64,000 bases of DNA from Tribonema minus (lineage: Eukaryota; Sar; Xanthophyceae; Tribonematales; Tribonemataceae), in the NCBI GenBank assembly GCA_017506865.1, contig JAFCMP010000511.1:186001-250000 (forward strand), written 5' to 3'. Positions 44,501-57,400 of the stretch are shown here, piece by piece. Both the position numbers and the translations under genes were made by a program. Every line of letters starts with the position of its first letter. Within the stretch, counting starts at the first letter, position 1. The notes under the pieces are model-generated. The model did not search any database. It had not been told where the DNA came from and saw nothing but the letters and a program-made list of their open reading frames with translations.

Positions 44501-45324
44501 GTGTATTTTTATTGGGTCTTGCTCAGTATATGTGCAGTGCACTTGTACACAACACTCCACTCAACATACTTGCAGCGCCGCTTTCATTGCAATTCTTGAC
44601 ATTGAACAACCTGCCTCACAACGGGCGTGCGCACGACTTGTTGATGTTCATGGACTTGTCAGTGATGGTGTTCAGCGTTACATCATTGTAAAGTCAAGTG
44701 AATATTCTTGTGTCAGCTGATATGGGTACAACCAAAGAAGTTGCACTGCAGTGCTGCTGGGCCTTCTTTGAATCTGAACGTAGCAAGTAGATTCCAGCCG
44801 CATGGATGGCATGGCATGGCATGGCATCGGAGGCAAAAGAAGATGCCTGACAGGAAGCGTCCTCTGTCACGTCGCCCCCACAAGGAAATGCAGGCTGATG
44901 CCATAATCACGTCACGTCACGTCACGTGCCACCGTCCTCACGACTTTCGTCGGCAGAGAGCTCTCGCCGATATACAGTTGAGTTCTAGAAGAGACGGACA
45001 GCATCACTCGGGGACACTCTGTCATGTGTGAGGGCTCAGGATCGCCATCGCCATCAGCACCGCAAACACAGTAGCACTGCAGGAGAGCGTGCATTACATC
45101 GTGAGAGTTTGAGGTCAGCAACTAAAAAATTTGCCCCCCCGCCACGTTGCACTTCAAAGCTGGACAAAACACCGAGGCGCTCGCGCAGCAGCCGACAGAC
45201 AGACCCGACAGACACACTGGGACTAGACACACAGCCACCCACACCAGGTGCTGCTGCGAAGAACATAGCGACAGGTACCGGTATGTGGAGTTGAACTTCA
45301 GGGTCACACGTCGACGTCGACGCC
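44501..45324. promoter_or_regulatory. Upstream region of Zn2Cys6 paralog 2 with CACGT repeats
   Basis: No coding exon is seen. A run of four overlapping TCACG(T) units at 44907-44928 ends in CACGTG, about 400 bp before the start codon; such ACGT-core sites bind bZIP or bHLH factors in other eukaryotes. A four-copy GGCAT run lies at 44807-44827. The regulatory role is inferred from position only. Confidence 0.35.
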
Positions 45325-48300
45325 ATGAGGACAGGCAGACGCAAAAGGCCAGCTGAATCAGCTGATGGGGAGCTCTATTTGGACGATCTTGGCGAGGTGG
45401 ACGGGGAGGCCATAAGGCTGGTGTACGAGCCTCTGGAAGACGATGACGGCTACAGCTTTGCTCTCCTCCACAAGGACGCACGGGTCCCTCTGCCTCTTGC
45501 AGAGAGAGTCGGCGAGGGCTTCGCCTCCGCCCTGGAGCAGGCTTTGAACGGCAAGCTGGAGGCGCTGCTGAAGCATGTGCGGCTGAGGTGAGCCGAGCGC
45601 TTCTTATGGAGCTGATCGATGCTTACGATCTGCTCGTACCGCATGGCTGCTGCTGCTGCCTTGTCGGCTGAAAAAGCAATGGGGATCTTTTGAGGGCTCT
45701 TCCAATTACTTCATTTTTTTCCTGGTTAGATGTTGTACATACAGCGCACCAGCTCAGAGCGTCTCTGCTCGCTCCTCATATCCCAATAACATGATCTGAT
45801 ATCGTTCGCCGCTGTGTCTGCATTCGTGCCCTGGCTTTGCTGCAGCTGCGACTTCTGCACGCAAGCAAAAAGAAGGCAAGTGATCCAAAAAGCTATTTCT
45901 TTTGCTGCAATGTCAACTTGAAATTGGTGGCTATATGGAGGTGTTTGGCATCCTTCGTGTCAACAGGCATGGAAGCACGCAGATGAGGGATAAGCCTCGC
46001 TCTCTTCTGGTTTCAGCTCAAATCACACCTGTGCATGTTCTCATGCTGCTGCCATCAAGGCTGCCAGGGACGATCTCTAACCGCACACCTCCGTGCACGC
46101 TGTGCTGCACTGCAAGTGCAGATGTAACGGCAACGCCCTGCAGGTGTGCAGCCAGTGCGCGCCGCGCAGCCGGCCGTGCATCTACTCTGGCCGCAGGAAG
46201 CGGCAGCTCACCACCGCGCAGCCGGCCCTCAGCAGCGACACTGAGCCGGAGCCTCAGAAAACGGCGGCGGCAAAGGCGGCGGCAGCGGCAGCGGCGGCGC
46301 TGGAGGCTGCAGCGCCAGCTGGCGCGCGCGCGGAACAGAGGCGCGGCAGCACCGGCAGCAGTAAGTCCGGCGCTGCTGCCCGTGCGCCCGCGGCAGCACC
46401 GCTGCTGGCGGCGGAGGGCGCGCGGCCCAAGGCGCACCTCAAGGCGCTGGCGCTGCTGCAGAGCCGCGCGCCCGCCGCGGCCGGCGTCAGGCGCTCGGTC
46501 GCGCGCCCGTTGCCAGCCGAATGGCAGACGTTCGAGGAGGAGACCGCGGCTGTGCACGCCAAAAACCTGAAGCGGAAGGAGCCGCCGCCACCGCCGCCGC
46601 AGCGCGCCGCCTCCGCCGCCGCGGACGCGACGTCGCCTCTGCGCAGCCCTTCTGCGCGGCGCCGGCGCAGCTGCGGGCCTGCGCAAGTGGCGGGCGCGGA
46701 AGCGGCGGCGGCGGCGGTGGCGAAGGAGGAGGAGGAGGAGGCGACGACACTGCGTGCGGTGCCGCCGTCGCCACCTCTGGCGGTGCTGGTGGAGGAGAAG
46801 CGGTTGGGCGGTAAGAAGCTCAGGGCTGTGCAGCGGCACTACCACCAGCACCACCAGCAGCAGCAGCAGCAGGATGAACTGGTGGTGCGACAGGCGGTGG
46901 CGGCAGTTGAAGAAACCGCCGCGGCAGCGGCACAGATGGCGGCAGGCGCGGCGGAGCAGCACTACCTGTCTGTTTTTGTGCACGAGTTTCTGCAGCTGGT
47001 CCCGATCATGGACGAGGCGCCGCTGCGCGCAGCACTGGTGCGGACTTCAAGTCCCAAATCACCAACTTCATTCGATCACGGCGCAGCAGCAGCCGCCGCG
47101 GCGTCATTTGACGACGCCGCCGCGTGGTGCGCGGTCGCGGTCGGCGCGGCGCTGCAGGGCGCGGACGACGCGCACGTTCGCGCGTACGCGCGGCGCTCCG
47201 CAGCCGCCGCCGCTGCTGCCGCACACGGCGGCGGCGGCGCGCAGGACACGGACGCGGCGCTGCTGGGGCGCGTCCGCCTCCAGCTGCTGCGCTCATGCGT
47301 TGCCGACTGCCTCGGCGACGCCGCCGGCTTTGCCGCGGAGACGGCGGCGGCGGGCGCGCTGTGGGACCGGCTCGCGGCGCGCGCGCGCATGGGGTCTCAG
47401 ACCGTCAGCGCCGGTGACACGGCCGCCGCCGTCCGCTACCTGCTGCGCGCATCGCAGCTGCGCGCGGATTCGCCGTCGGCTTGGGCGGCGGCGGTCGCGG
47501 ACGCTGCCGGCGCGGCAGCAGCGCATGTGCCGCCGGAGGAATGGGACGACGCGCGCGTTGACGCGCTGCTGCCGCCGCTGCCGGCGGCGCTGCGCGCGCT
47601 CCCCGCGGCGCTGCTGCAGCCGCTGCAGCGGCGCGACGCGCGCGCCTTTGTCGTCGCGCTGCAGGAGGCGCTGGCGGCGTCCGCGTGCAGTCAGCTGAGG
47701 GGCGCGGCGGCGCCGCCGGGCGGCGACGTTCTAGTGCATTGCGTGGAGGCGGTGCAGCTGGCGTTGAGCCTGCTGACGGCGGCGCCGCAGGCGGCGCAAT
47801 GCGGGGTGCTGCTGAGGACGGCGCTGTCTGGCTGGCTTGGCTTCTTCAAGGTGCGTGTGTGTGGCACGTATTTCATTGTGCGCTCCTAGCGCGTGTCACT
47901 CTGGAGGTGCGACCCTGTGCAGCATCACACCCTTGTCGTATCATCGCCTGTGGAACGCGTGTTGTCCAGCGTGCAGTCGGGTCCGGTGGCGTGTCTTGAT
48001 CCTGCACAGTGCAGCCATACATGCTGATGATGATGTGCGCGTTGCGCATCCCCGCCCGCGTCGGTGCGTGCTGCGCTCTATGTCTCCCTTGTGCCTCTTT
48101 TCAATGCCTGTCCGTGTGGTCTGTGCCACCATCAGCTGCAATGACGCGGCGCTGACGATGCGTGCTGTGTTGCACATATTGTGGCGCCGACGCCGCCTGT
48201 GCTGCAGGCAAGCATCGCTCTTGAAATTTGCCTCACGTCGTCAAGCCTGGCCTGGCCCTGAGTTGCTTGCCCCGCTCCCCACCCATTTGCCTACACACAC

Positions 48301-49733
48301 CGTCTGCTTCCCATGCTGCCGCGCGCACTCCCTCACTGCCTTTAAAGCCCGCAATGCGCCTCCGACCTTGACGCGCCGCCGCACGCGCCGCCATGCGCCG
48401 CTCTTCGTTTGTGTGGCGCGTCATCACTCCCCCTACCCCCCCCCCTCCCCTTCCGGCGCCGCGGTGCCGCGCGCAGCTGCTCGTCGGCGACGAAGATGGC
48501 GCGCTGAGCGCGCTGCGCGCCGCCGTCGTGGACTTCGAAGGCCTGCCCGGCGCCGCGCGCTGGCCGCCCGCGGCGCACCAGCTCGAGGTTACAGCGCTGC
48601 TGCTGCTGCGCCGCGGCCGCGCGCAGGAGTACAGGCGCCTGCGCGCCGTGCACGCCGCCTTTGCGCGCGGCCGCGCGCCGCTGCCGCCCGCGGAGCGCTG
48701 CGAGCCGCGCCGCGACGCGTGCGCGCACCCGCTGTGCCGCCACGTGCTGCTGCGCGCGGGCGCGTTGCCGGCTGCAGCCGCGGGCTTCGGCGATCACGCG
48801 GAGCCGCGGCAGCTGCCGTCGCCGCCACCGCAACTGCAGCAGCCGTTCTTGCAGCAGCTGCTGCAGATGCCGTTCCCCATGCAGTCGTCGGCGGACGCGC
48901 AAGACGGCGCAGGCTACGACATGGATGCTGCTGCGGTTCCGTGGCCACAGCACCAGTTCCACTTTGGCGGCGACTGCAGCAGCGGCGGCGGCAGCAGCGA
49001 CGCCTTGCAGCAGCTGCTGGCGCCTGGCGCGCTGCCGCCGCCGCCGCACGCGCCGCTGCAGCGGGACGCAGCAGCGGAATACGCTTACGGCGCTCGCCGC
49101 TGCAGCCTGCCGGCAGTGCCGTTTGGCCATGCAGCCTCCAGCTGCGGCGGCATCGACGCGGATGGCTGCCTCAGTGGCGAATGGCGGCACAGCAGCAGCC
49201 ACTACCCCGGCGAGCAGCTCGGCGGCACGGTGCGGCGCGCCAGCTTTGAGCCCATTGGCAGTATGGATCTCTGCGGCAGCATCGAGCATCTCGGTGCCAT
49301 GGAGCGGCGCAGCAGCTTTGAGCCCAGCAGCAACGTTGAGCGTTGTGGCAGCATTGGGCGTTGCAACAGCATCGAGCACCTTGGCAACGCCGGGCATCGC
49401 GGCGGCTCTGAGCACCCCAGCAGCATTCAGCATCGCGGCAGCATCGAGCGCCGCGGCAGTGCTGAGCACTTCGCCAGCAGCGCGCGCCGCACCAGCGCCA
49501 CCAGCAGCAGCAGCGACATGCCGCAGGCGCTGCTGCCGCCGCCGCCGCCGCTCGCCGGCAGCGGCGCGGACGACGACTTTGCCTTCCTGGCGGCGACCGC
49601 GGACATCTTCATGGGCGGCGAGGGCCCGCTGGACGCGCTCGACGTGACGGACGCGGCGTTCGAGCCGCCGTCCGGCGATGCCATGCCGCTCGCGCTCGAC
49701 CCGCAGCTGTTCCCGTACCTCGACTGGGGGTGA
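45325..49733 (+). CDS. Zn(II)2Cys6 (fungal-type binuclear cluster) transcription factor, paralog 2
   Basis: Four exons, 45325-45587, 45846-45875, 46122-47850 and 48477-49733, give 1092 residues. The N-terminal module (EAIRLVYEPLEDDDGYSFAL...LNGKLEALLKHVRL) aligns with that of paralog 1. The zinc cluster is split: exon 2 is only 30 nt and gives CDFCTQAKR, and after a GC-AG intron (donor GCAAGT) exon 3 gives CNGNALQVCSQCAPRSRPC. Joined, Cys 89, 92, 99, 107, 110 and 117 match CX2CX6CX7CX2CX6C exactly. The middle region (YLSVFVHEFLQLVPIMDEAPL; SCVADCLGDAAGFAAETAAAGAL) and the helical exon 4 start (LLVGDEDGALSALRAAVVDF) correspond to paralog 1, with the phase-0 intron at the same site. The C-terminus has degenerate SIEHLG/ERRSSFEP repeats and ends LFPYLDWG. 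Nuclear DNA-binding regulator; targets unknown. Confidence 0.84.
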
Positions 49734-51599
49734 GGCGTGAGGGCGCGTCGCTCAGTCTGCGCGCAGCTGCCCCCCCGGGGGTGATATCCATGTGATGTTT
49801 TTTCTTTTGTTTGGGGGGGGGGGGGGGGAGGGGGGGCGCAGGCATTGAGGGGTTGTTTGCAGGCGAGTGCATGGCACCGCACAGCCGCAACGGCAACACT
49901 GTGGACTTCAGTGACGTGTACAAAGTACAGCGGTGTCCACAAGTGTACACACGAGCGTTGTGGGGGGGGGGGGGTAGGGGGGCGGAGGATTGGGGCTATG
50001 TTGAAGCAGTCCGGAGGGTCCATGACGCGCATGCCCACGGTTTACCGGCAATTTACTGCTTACACACATATCCCTTGTCGTACTGATAGTGTTTGGTTCC
50101 CTTCCTTTTCGAGCACGGGCCCGCAGAGCCGTGAGACGAGTCATCCGACGAGTCATCCGACGCACTTTGCGGGCATTGCTACGGTAGCTGTTGTGCTCTG
50201 CGGCGCAGCGCGAGGTTGTCCCTGTGCTCCCTGCAGTCGATGGGCCGCCGGTGCAGCAGCGGCGGCAGTAAGCATGTGTCCATAGCCCCCATGGGTGCGC
50301 TATTGACTTTAGAGCACTGCCATGTGCGATGCAGCGGCCTTTGCCAGGTCTCTCGTGGCTGAATAGATTGAGGTGCCCCATTGCGCTGGGAGGTGAACCG
50401 TGCAGACATGATGACTCGTGGAGTTTCTGGTGTACCTAGGACCTCAAGTGCCTTCAATTGAAATCTGCCCAGTGCGCCGCTGTCATTTACACCTTCACCA
50501 CATCATATGCTCTGAGCGCTTTCCTGTCTTTTGCCTTGCCTCCGTTGCTTCAAGGGCACAATTGGTTCTCATTGTACATGGCTCTCTCGAGCTGTCTATG
50601 CTAGCAGTGAGTGGGCCTAGCTGGCTGCAAAACTGTGTCCTCGGTTTCATGACTCGTTCGCTGCAATGCAGATGAATGCGCTCTCCGCCTCTGTGCATGA
50701 AAAATGTTGCAGCGTAGCATCTGTTGCACGCACGCACTGTCCTGGGACTGCATTTGCTACATTTCTGCTGCTCAAGTAATTTCACGCTGTGCTGTACAAC
50801 AAAGCTTCGGCTCTGAAACGTTGATGCAGTTTCGGCGTGTGCGTACACATGTATCTGGCAGAAATCTGCCAGTGGCGGTGGCACCATCTGCACATGGTGA
50901 CATGACACTGCAATGTATGTCAGCCAAAGCATCTGACATCAGCAATTTTCAAGCGCCATCATCACCCGCACAAAAAGTCCTCCTGCCAGCTGGCCATCAC
51001 CAAGCTTCATTGCTCTTTCGTCATGCCCGCTGCATGCTTGCTCAGGAGCTCTCACAAAGCTGAGGTATTTCTGGTGCATGCAGGATGGCTGACCTAGACT
51101 TGGACTCGTGGCCGTAGGGTGTTAAGCCTGCGCGCTTGCCAGCAGCAGCAGCTGCAGCAGCAGCAGCTTTCCCGGACCTAACTGTGACGGCACCATGTTG
51201 TGGGGCTTACTGCACAATGGCGCTGAAGTGTCGCCCGCGAGCTGAGGGCGGACATCATGTGTGCTGGAGCTCGAAGCAGTTTGGTGGGAGTTCAGCAACT
51301 GCGGGGGAAGGGTATGTAGTGGTCATAGTGGTAGCTGTGAGTGGGAATGGGATGCGCTGTGGGAATGGGATGCGCTTAGGCACACCCTGTGTGCTTTGGG
51401 AGCCGTTGCTAATGGTATTGTGTCTATATTGCATATGCTCTGCACACGATTTTCTTCATAGTCAAGCGCGCTGAACTTTTTACAGCAGCGCATTGCTCAG
51501 CCGCACACAATCCCGGGTTGGGTCTGGGTCTGGGGCCTACGACCCAGGACTCGGCAGCGACTTTCTAAGTGTGTGTTGAAGCTCAAACGGGCAGCAGCT
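49734..51599. other. Intergenic region upstream of PWWP/PHD gene
   Basis: No supported gene. It contains two long G-rich homopolymer runs (about 49814-49836 and 49962-49974) that may be mis-sized, and a small direct repeat of GACGAGTCATCC near 50133-50160. The last few hundred bases should include the promoter of the next gene. Confidence 0.4.
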
Positions 51600-54372
51600 A
51601 TGGCGCCCGGGTCTGCACAGGTTGTGTGGGCCAAAATGGGCTCGTTCCCTCCATGGCCAGCCCGCACTGCGACTGACGACGAGGCCAGCACGATGCTGGG
51701 TGCAAGAAGGAGCCCCGACCAAGTGTGCGTATTTTTCTTCGGCAGCAATAACTTTGGTGAGCGAGCCACATTGCTGTAGCAATGTCGACCGTTGGCCTGT
51801 ACATTGAGCCTGGCGCTTAGCCCTTCTCGTCTGGTCAGCATGAGCATGAGCATACGTTGAGAGCGGCGTTAAATGCGAGCACCGCAAAGCCTTCTGTGTC
51901 TGCTGGTTCAGTCCGATTTGCCGCAGGGCGTTGCACACTTCTCTCACGTGAGTTGCATGGCCATGCCCGTGATGTCTCTCAGGATGGGTGTCGCCAGGCA
52001 ATATCGTGCCCCTCGACAAGAAGTCTTTGTCAGCTCCAGACGTCACCAAAAACCAGAAAAAGGCATTTCAACAGGGTGTCAAGACGGTTGCCGAGATGCT
52101 GCGCAAGCTACCTGGCTCCAACAAGAGGCAGCGCGCTGCGGCGGCAGCAGCGGCAGGAGCCATCGCTGGTGCTCACAACGATGGTGGACTGTGCCAGGTG
52201 TGCAGCGCAGGCAGCGAGGATGGCGTTCTCATAGTTTGCGACGGTGAGTGACATCCTTGAAGCGCCGGCCTTGAAGGCCTCAGCATATACTTTCAAAATT
52301 ATCTGATGATGTCAAGGTGCAGCATTCCTCATACAGTTATGAACATAATTCATTCAGTCGCGGTATAGGCATGAGACGGGTAAATGGGGCCTGGCAGCTC
52401 ACACTTCGCAAGTGATGCTCCATGGCCGCCTCTCCAACAATAATTGCGCTACTGGACAGCTTCAGTGCATAATCCTAGAAGTTGCTCTGCATTCTGGTTC
52501 CATAGCTTCAGAGGTGCCTGTCATACCAAATTGAACTAGCAGAGGCGGTCCGGTAAATCCCAAATTGAGGAGATACGCTGCGTCCCATGTATAATTGCAT
52601 GGTGCTCAGCAGCGAGCACACAAATAATGTAGATACATCTATGTTTTACTCATTATAGATGCGGAATTACTGAAATCAAACATGAGGCTGTCAGCAACAG
52701 TGCGGGGTATATTTCGCTTTCCTTGTTCGGAATGTTCGAACACAGAGAAGGACCTTCATCTTGAATACTCAGGACATTCATCAATGCAGCACATACAGCA
52801 GCGTTCTCCACGCATGATGGTGGTTCAAATTGTCAACACCATGTAATTTGAAGATAGTTATTACCCTCTCAAGCAAATCTATCATCAGCTGGATGACAGC
52901 CGAACGACATATATTGAGGGCGCCTTGCCATATACTTCGAAGTATATATATATATGTGTGTGTGTATGTACCTGTATATATATAGTGTTTGGCGTCAGGA
53001 GCAGACCTTTTTTTATCAGGCAACTGGGCAATGCTCTAAAGAAAATAAGATGCGTCCAGTCCAAGACAGTGTAGATGTCTGGGTTGCATACGAATGAGGT
53101 TGCACTCAGCAGTATTTGAGGTGATCCGGTCATTTGTAGTCAGCAATGGCAACTCTGGCATGCAAATCAAGGGGCTTGGAAGGTACACACAATTACGTTC
53201 CTACTCAGCACACTGTAGCGGATGTATGTACCAGATGTTGAGTGTAAACAGAAATTACCGTATATCATTTAGGCTGTCAGCATCTGAAGCAATTACAGTT
53301 CAGCTGTTCCTGTTGGAAAACAATAAAACAATCTCTAGCATCTGGTGCAAGAGCTCGGAAAACATTCACAGTTGTGTGCCTTTATTAGCACAAAGAGTAG
53401 CAGATCGATAAGCTCGGGTGCGCATGTCATGACACGAGAAAGGGGTTTCACAAAAGCGGTCCTTCTTCATTTTCAGTTACATTTTATTGTGGCGCATTAT
53501 GAAACGCTGTGGCTTGCAACGTCGTTCTTGAGGGGGTGAATTGTTGAGAGTGTCAGTCAATGGCTCTTAAATTGGGCGCCATTGTTGTTTTGCGAGGGGC
53601 TCCTCCCAGTACCTAGCACTGCACCACACAACAACAAAATCTAGGCTGCTATAAACTTTCGTTTCATCTCAGCTTTACTGGTCAGGCCTTCACAACGTCA
53701 CATCATGGCCAGAATGTCCAAATCAATAAGTCGTCTGCAATCGACAGCCGTTTTCAGGCTTGACGGCAACACTGTGGCAGTGCCCGATTGTTCAACGCAC
53801 GGATGCAGCAGTCGCCAGTTACCTTTCAACCTCAGTTACAAAGCAACACCATATCATGTCATTTCAGTCCAGCAATCTCATTTTTAAAGTCATTGCCAGT
53901 TGGCACAAGACTGCTCGCGGCCACCTTCAACTTTAACTTTAAAAACAGTCACAGCATGGTGTCAGGACTCTTGTCGACCATCTACGGGCGCCCGGGCCGC
54001 ATCGCAAGTCATCCCAACTCTAACCTCCGTCATATGAGTACCTATACGCTCTCACATAGCCACAACTCTGCAGCGCAGCGGCTTAGTTTTTGGGCTTTGG
54101 CTCAAAACACGAATGCAACGAAGAAACAAAAGGCCACGCTCAGAGCGGCGGCGGACGCCGCAGCGGCGCGCACCTCACCCCCCACCCCCCTCGCGCAACC
54201 CCCCCCCCCTCCACCCCCCTCAGGCTGCGAGCTGGAGTACCACCTCGGCTGCTGCGACCCGCCGCTGGCGCGCCGGCCCAAGGGCGACTGGCGCTGCCAC
54301 GCCTGCCACCCGCACGCGCGCCGCCGCAAGAACTCGGTCGCGGAGGCGCCCGCGGCTGAGCGCGTCGGCGGC

Positions 54373-54405
<33 letters not shown>

Positions 54406-57400
54406 GGCGGCAGCGGCGGCGGCGGCGGCGAGCCTGCGCGGCCTGGGCGGAGGCCCGGCAGACCGCCGAAGAGCCCGCGGCTGGAGGCGGGGAAGGCGGA
54501 GCCGGAAGCTGAAGTTGCGGCGCTGCGCCGCTACGCGTCCAGAAGCTGTGAGTCACGTTGATGATGCGGCTTTGTCGGCGGCGGCGGCGGTTGAGAGAGA
54601 GAGACAGATACCACCAACCAATAGTGTGTGGTTCTGGCACGAGAGACACATGTGCGAGCGTGGAGTTTTGCACGTGTCAGAGCGGCACAGAACGGGTTTG
54701 AGTCTGATGCCTGTTGAGCGCTCGTGCCTCGTGACTCTAATTAGTCATCGCCAGATACCACTGACAGCAGCAGCAGCGTCGGCGACTAGAGGCAGTCACT
54801 GTATGAATTACAAGGCCGATAGCAGCACTCGATGCCACACAAAGCCTGTAATTTGATGTGATGTTGCTGACTGGTGTTCCGCGTCGCTTCCCCTCGCCGT
54901 TGCAGCCATGAAGATCGAGTCCCCCGCACCCGCCGCCGCCGCTGCCGCCGCTGCCGGCAGCCCCCGCGTCGGCAAGAAGCGCGGCCGCAAGTCCAAAGAG
55001 GAGCTGCAGGCAGCAGCGGCGGCGGCGGCTGCGGCGGCGGCCGCCGAAGAGGCGGCAGCGCGCGCGGGGGTGCGCACGTCGTCGCGCCGCAGCGGCGCGG
55101 GTGGCGACGAGGCGCTGCTGTCCGGCCTGCCGATGAAGCGGCGGCGCAGCAGCGTGACAAAGACGGACGCTGCGGAAGGAGACCACGACGACAGCACGGT
55201 GGAGGCTGCCAAGGCAGAGATCGCAAATGAGGACCTTGAAGGCAGTGGAGGCGGCGGCGGCGGCGGTGGCGGCAGCAGCGGCGGCGGCGGCGGCGGCAGC
55301 AGCGCTGCCGCAGCAACGGAGAAGGCTGGAGCGGCTGTTTTGGTAGCAACGGCGGCGAAGGCGGCAGCACCGGCGGCGGCACCAGCAGCAGCGCCTGACG
55401 TTGAAGAGGAGAAGCCGGCGCGAGGCAGGCGCGGACGACCGCGTTCAAAGTCGGTGTCACAGCCGGAGTCCGCTGACAGCGCAGCAACGGCGGCGGCGGC
55501 GGCAGCAGCAGCAGCGGCAGCGGCGGCGGCGGCAGCGGCAGCAGCGGCGGCGCCGCGGAAGGTGATCGTGGAGCTGCAGCCGGCAGCGAAGCGCGCTCTC
55601 GCGGACGTGCAGCAGCAGATCAGGGCGATCCAGGCGGTGCCTGCGGCGCTGCTGCTGGGAGCGCGCGGCATGAGCGGCGACGGCTCGGCGGCAGGGTCGG
55701 GGACGGGGAGCGAGCCGCCGTCGCGGCGCGCGTCGCCGGTGCCGACGCCGGCGATGGCGGTGTCCGCGGCGGTGGCGGCGGCGCACGCGGCGGCGTACCA
55801 CCAGCGCGACTGGTACGTGCCCGTCGCGCATCGTTCTCACGTCACTCAGGCAGACTGAAGTAGTGTATAGAAGTGTATCATGTTGTCGGTTGTTGGCGTC
55901 GACGGTGTCGGCCGTCCCTGCGGCCAAACGTGTGGCGCGAGACGGTTGCGTGTTTGCTTGCGTGCTGATTGACTCACGTGCCTGCCCACAGCGGGCTGAA
56001 CGGTCCCATGGCCCAGGTTGATCCTTTGCTGACGTCGGTGCTGCACATGGGTTCAGCACAGGCAATCTGCTGTGGAGTCCGAATGCCTCGACTGTTTCCA
56101 CGAGAAACGCGATGTCTGCTTGACATTACGGCCTGGTACACACAGATACAGACACACCTTCAGTACTGAATTTCATCGCAGCCCCGTGCTGCTGAGATTT
56201 ATGCACTGACCGCCGACCCGGCACGTGTGCCTGCACCAGAACTGTGCATCTCCTCGCACGCCACTGCCAAAGCTGTCGTTGCAGCTTGCCACGCGTTCGA
56301 CATATACATGCACTGGCGCCCCGTATGTATATACTGTCCCGCGGCGCGTCATCGACGCCAGAATGACGCCATACCATACCTAACGCTTGCGCCCGCCTCC
56401 GTCGCGCGCAGCTTCATCTGCAAGCAGCCCGCGGAGGGCTGGCGCGGCAGCAGCGGCGGCGGCGGCGCCGCAGGCGCGCGCGGCGGCAACGGCGCCGGCG
56501 TCCGGTGCGGCGTGCGCGGCTGCGGCCGCATGTACCACGCCAACTGCGTGCGCCACACGCTAGGTCCGCGGCGCGCCGGCGCACTCGCGGGCACGTACAC
56601 ATGTCCGCGCCACCACTGCGCCGTGTGCCACGTCGCCGACGGCGGCGTCGCGCGCGCGTGCTACGAGGACGTGCACGCGGTGCGCGACGGCGGCGGCCTG
56701 GCCGCTGCTGGCGGCGGCGGCGCCGCTGGGCCGCCCGCGCACCGCGCCGAGACGCGCCTGCTCACCGCCGCCGCCGCCGCTGTTGCCAGCGGCAGCGGCG
56801 CCAGCAGCGACAGTAGCGCGTGCGACGGCGGCGGCGCCGCCGCGGCGGCTTGGTTCTACTGCGCAGAGTGCACGGCGGCGTACTGCGCGCGGCACGCGCC
56901 GCTGTCGCGGGCGCCGCCGGCGGAGCACCACCACGCCGCGGCGCGCGGCGGCGGTGGCGGCGGCGGCGGCGGCGCGCGCAGGGGCAGCGCCGCCGCCGCC
57001 CACGGCGCCGCCGCCGCCGCGCACGCCGCCGCCGGCCCGCTGTGCTTAAACTGCGCGGCGCCGCCGCCGCGCGTGCGGCTCGCGGCGCTGCTGGAGCGCG
57101 CATGGTCGCGCGCGGGCAACAACTACCTCGCGCTCCCCTTCCTGCGGCCGTTCCTCCCCGGCGTGGAGGACAGGCGGCCGAGTTCGCTCGCGCGCGGCAG
57201 CGGCGGGCCCGCGCGCGACCTGCTGGAGGTGCTCGAGCGCGTGCGCGCGCTGGCGTACGCGACGCGCGCCGCGTACGCCGCCGATCTCGAGGCGCTCGCG
57301 GAGCGCGTCAAGCGCGTGTGCATCAACCACGGCGGCGCGTCCGCGGCGGACGGCGCGGGCGACGGCGAGGTGCGCGCGTCTTGCGTTGTGTCTCGCGTGC

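Noticed and set aside
46754-47698. 314-codon Arg/Ser-rich plus-strand frame within paralog 2
   Set aside because: Alternate-frame shadow of exon 3; lacks any of the conserved blocks shared with paralog 1.
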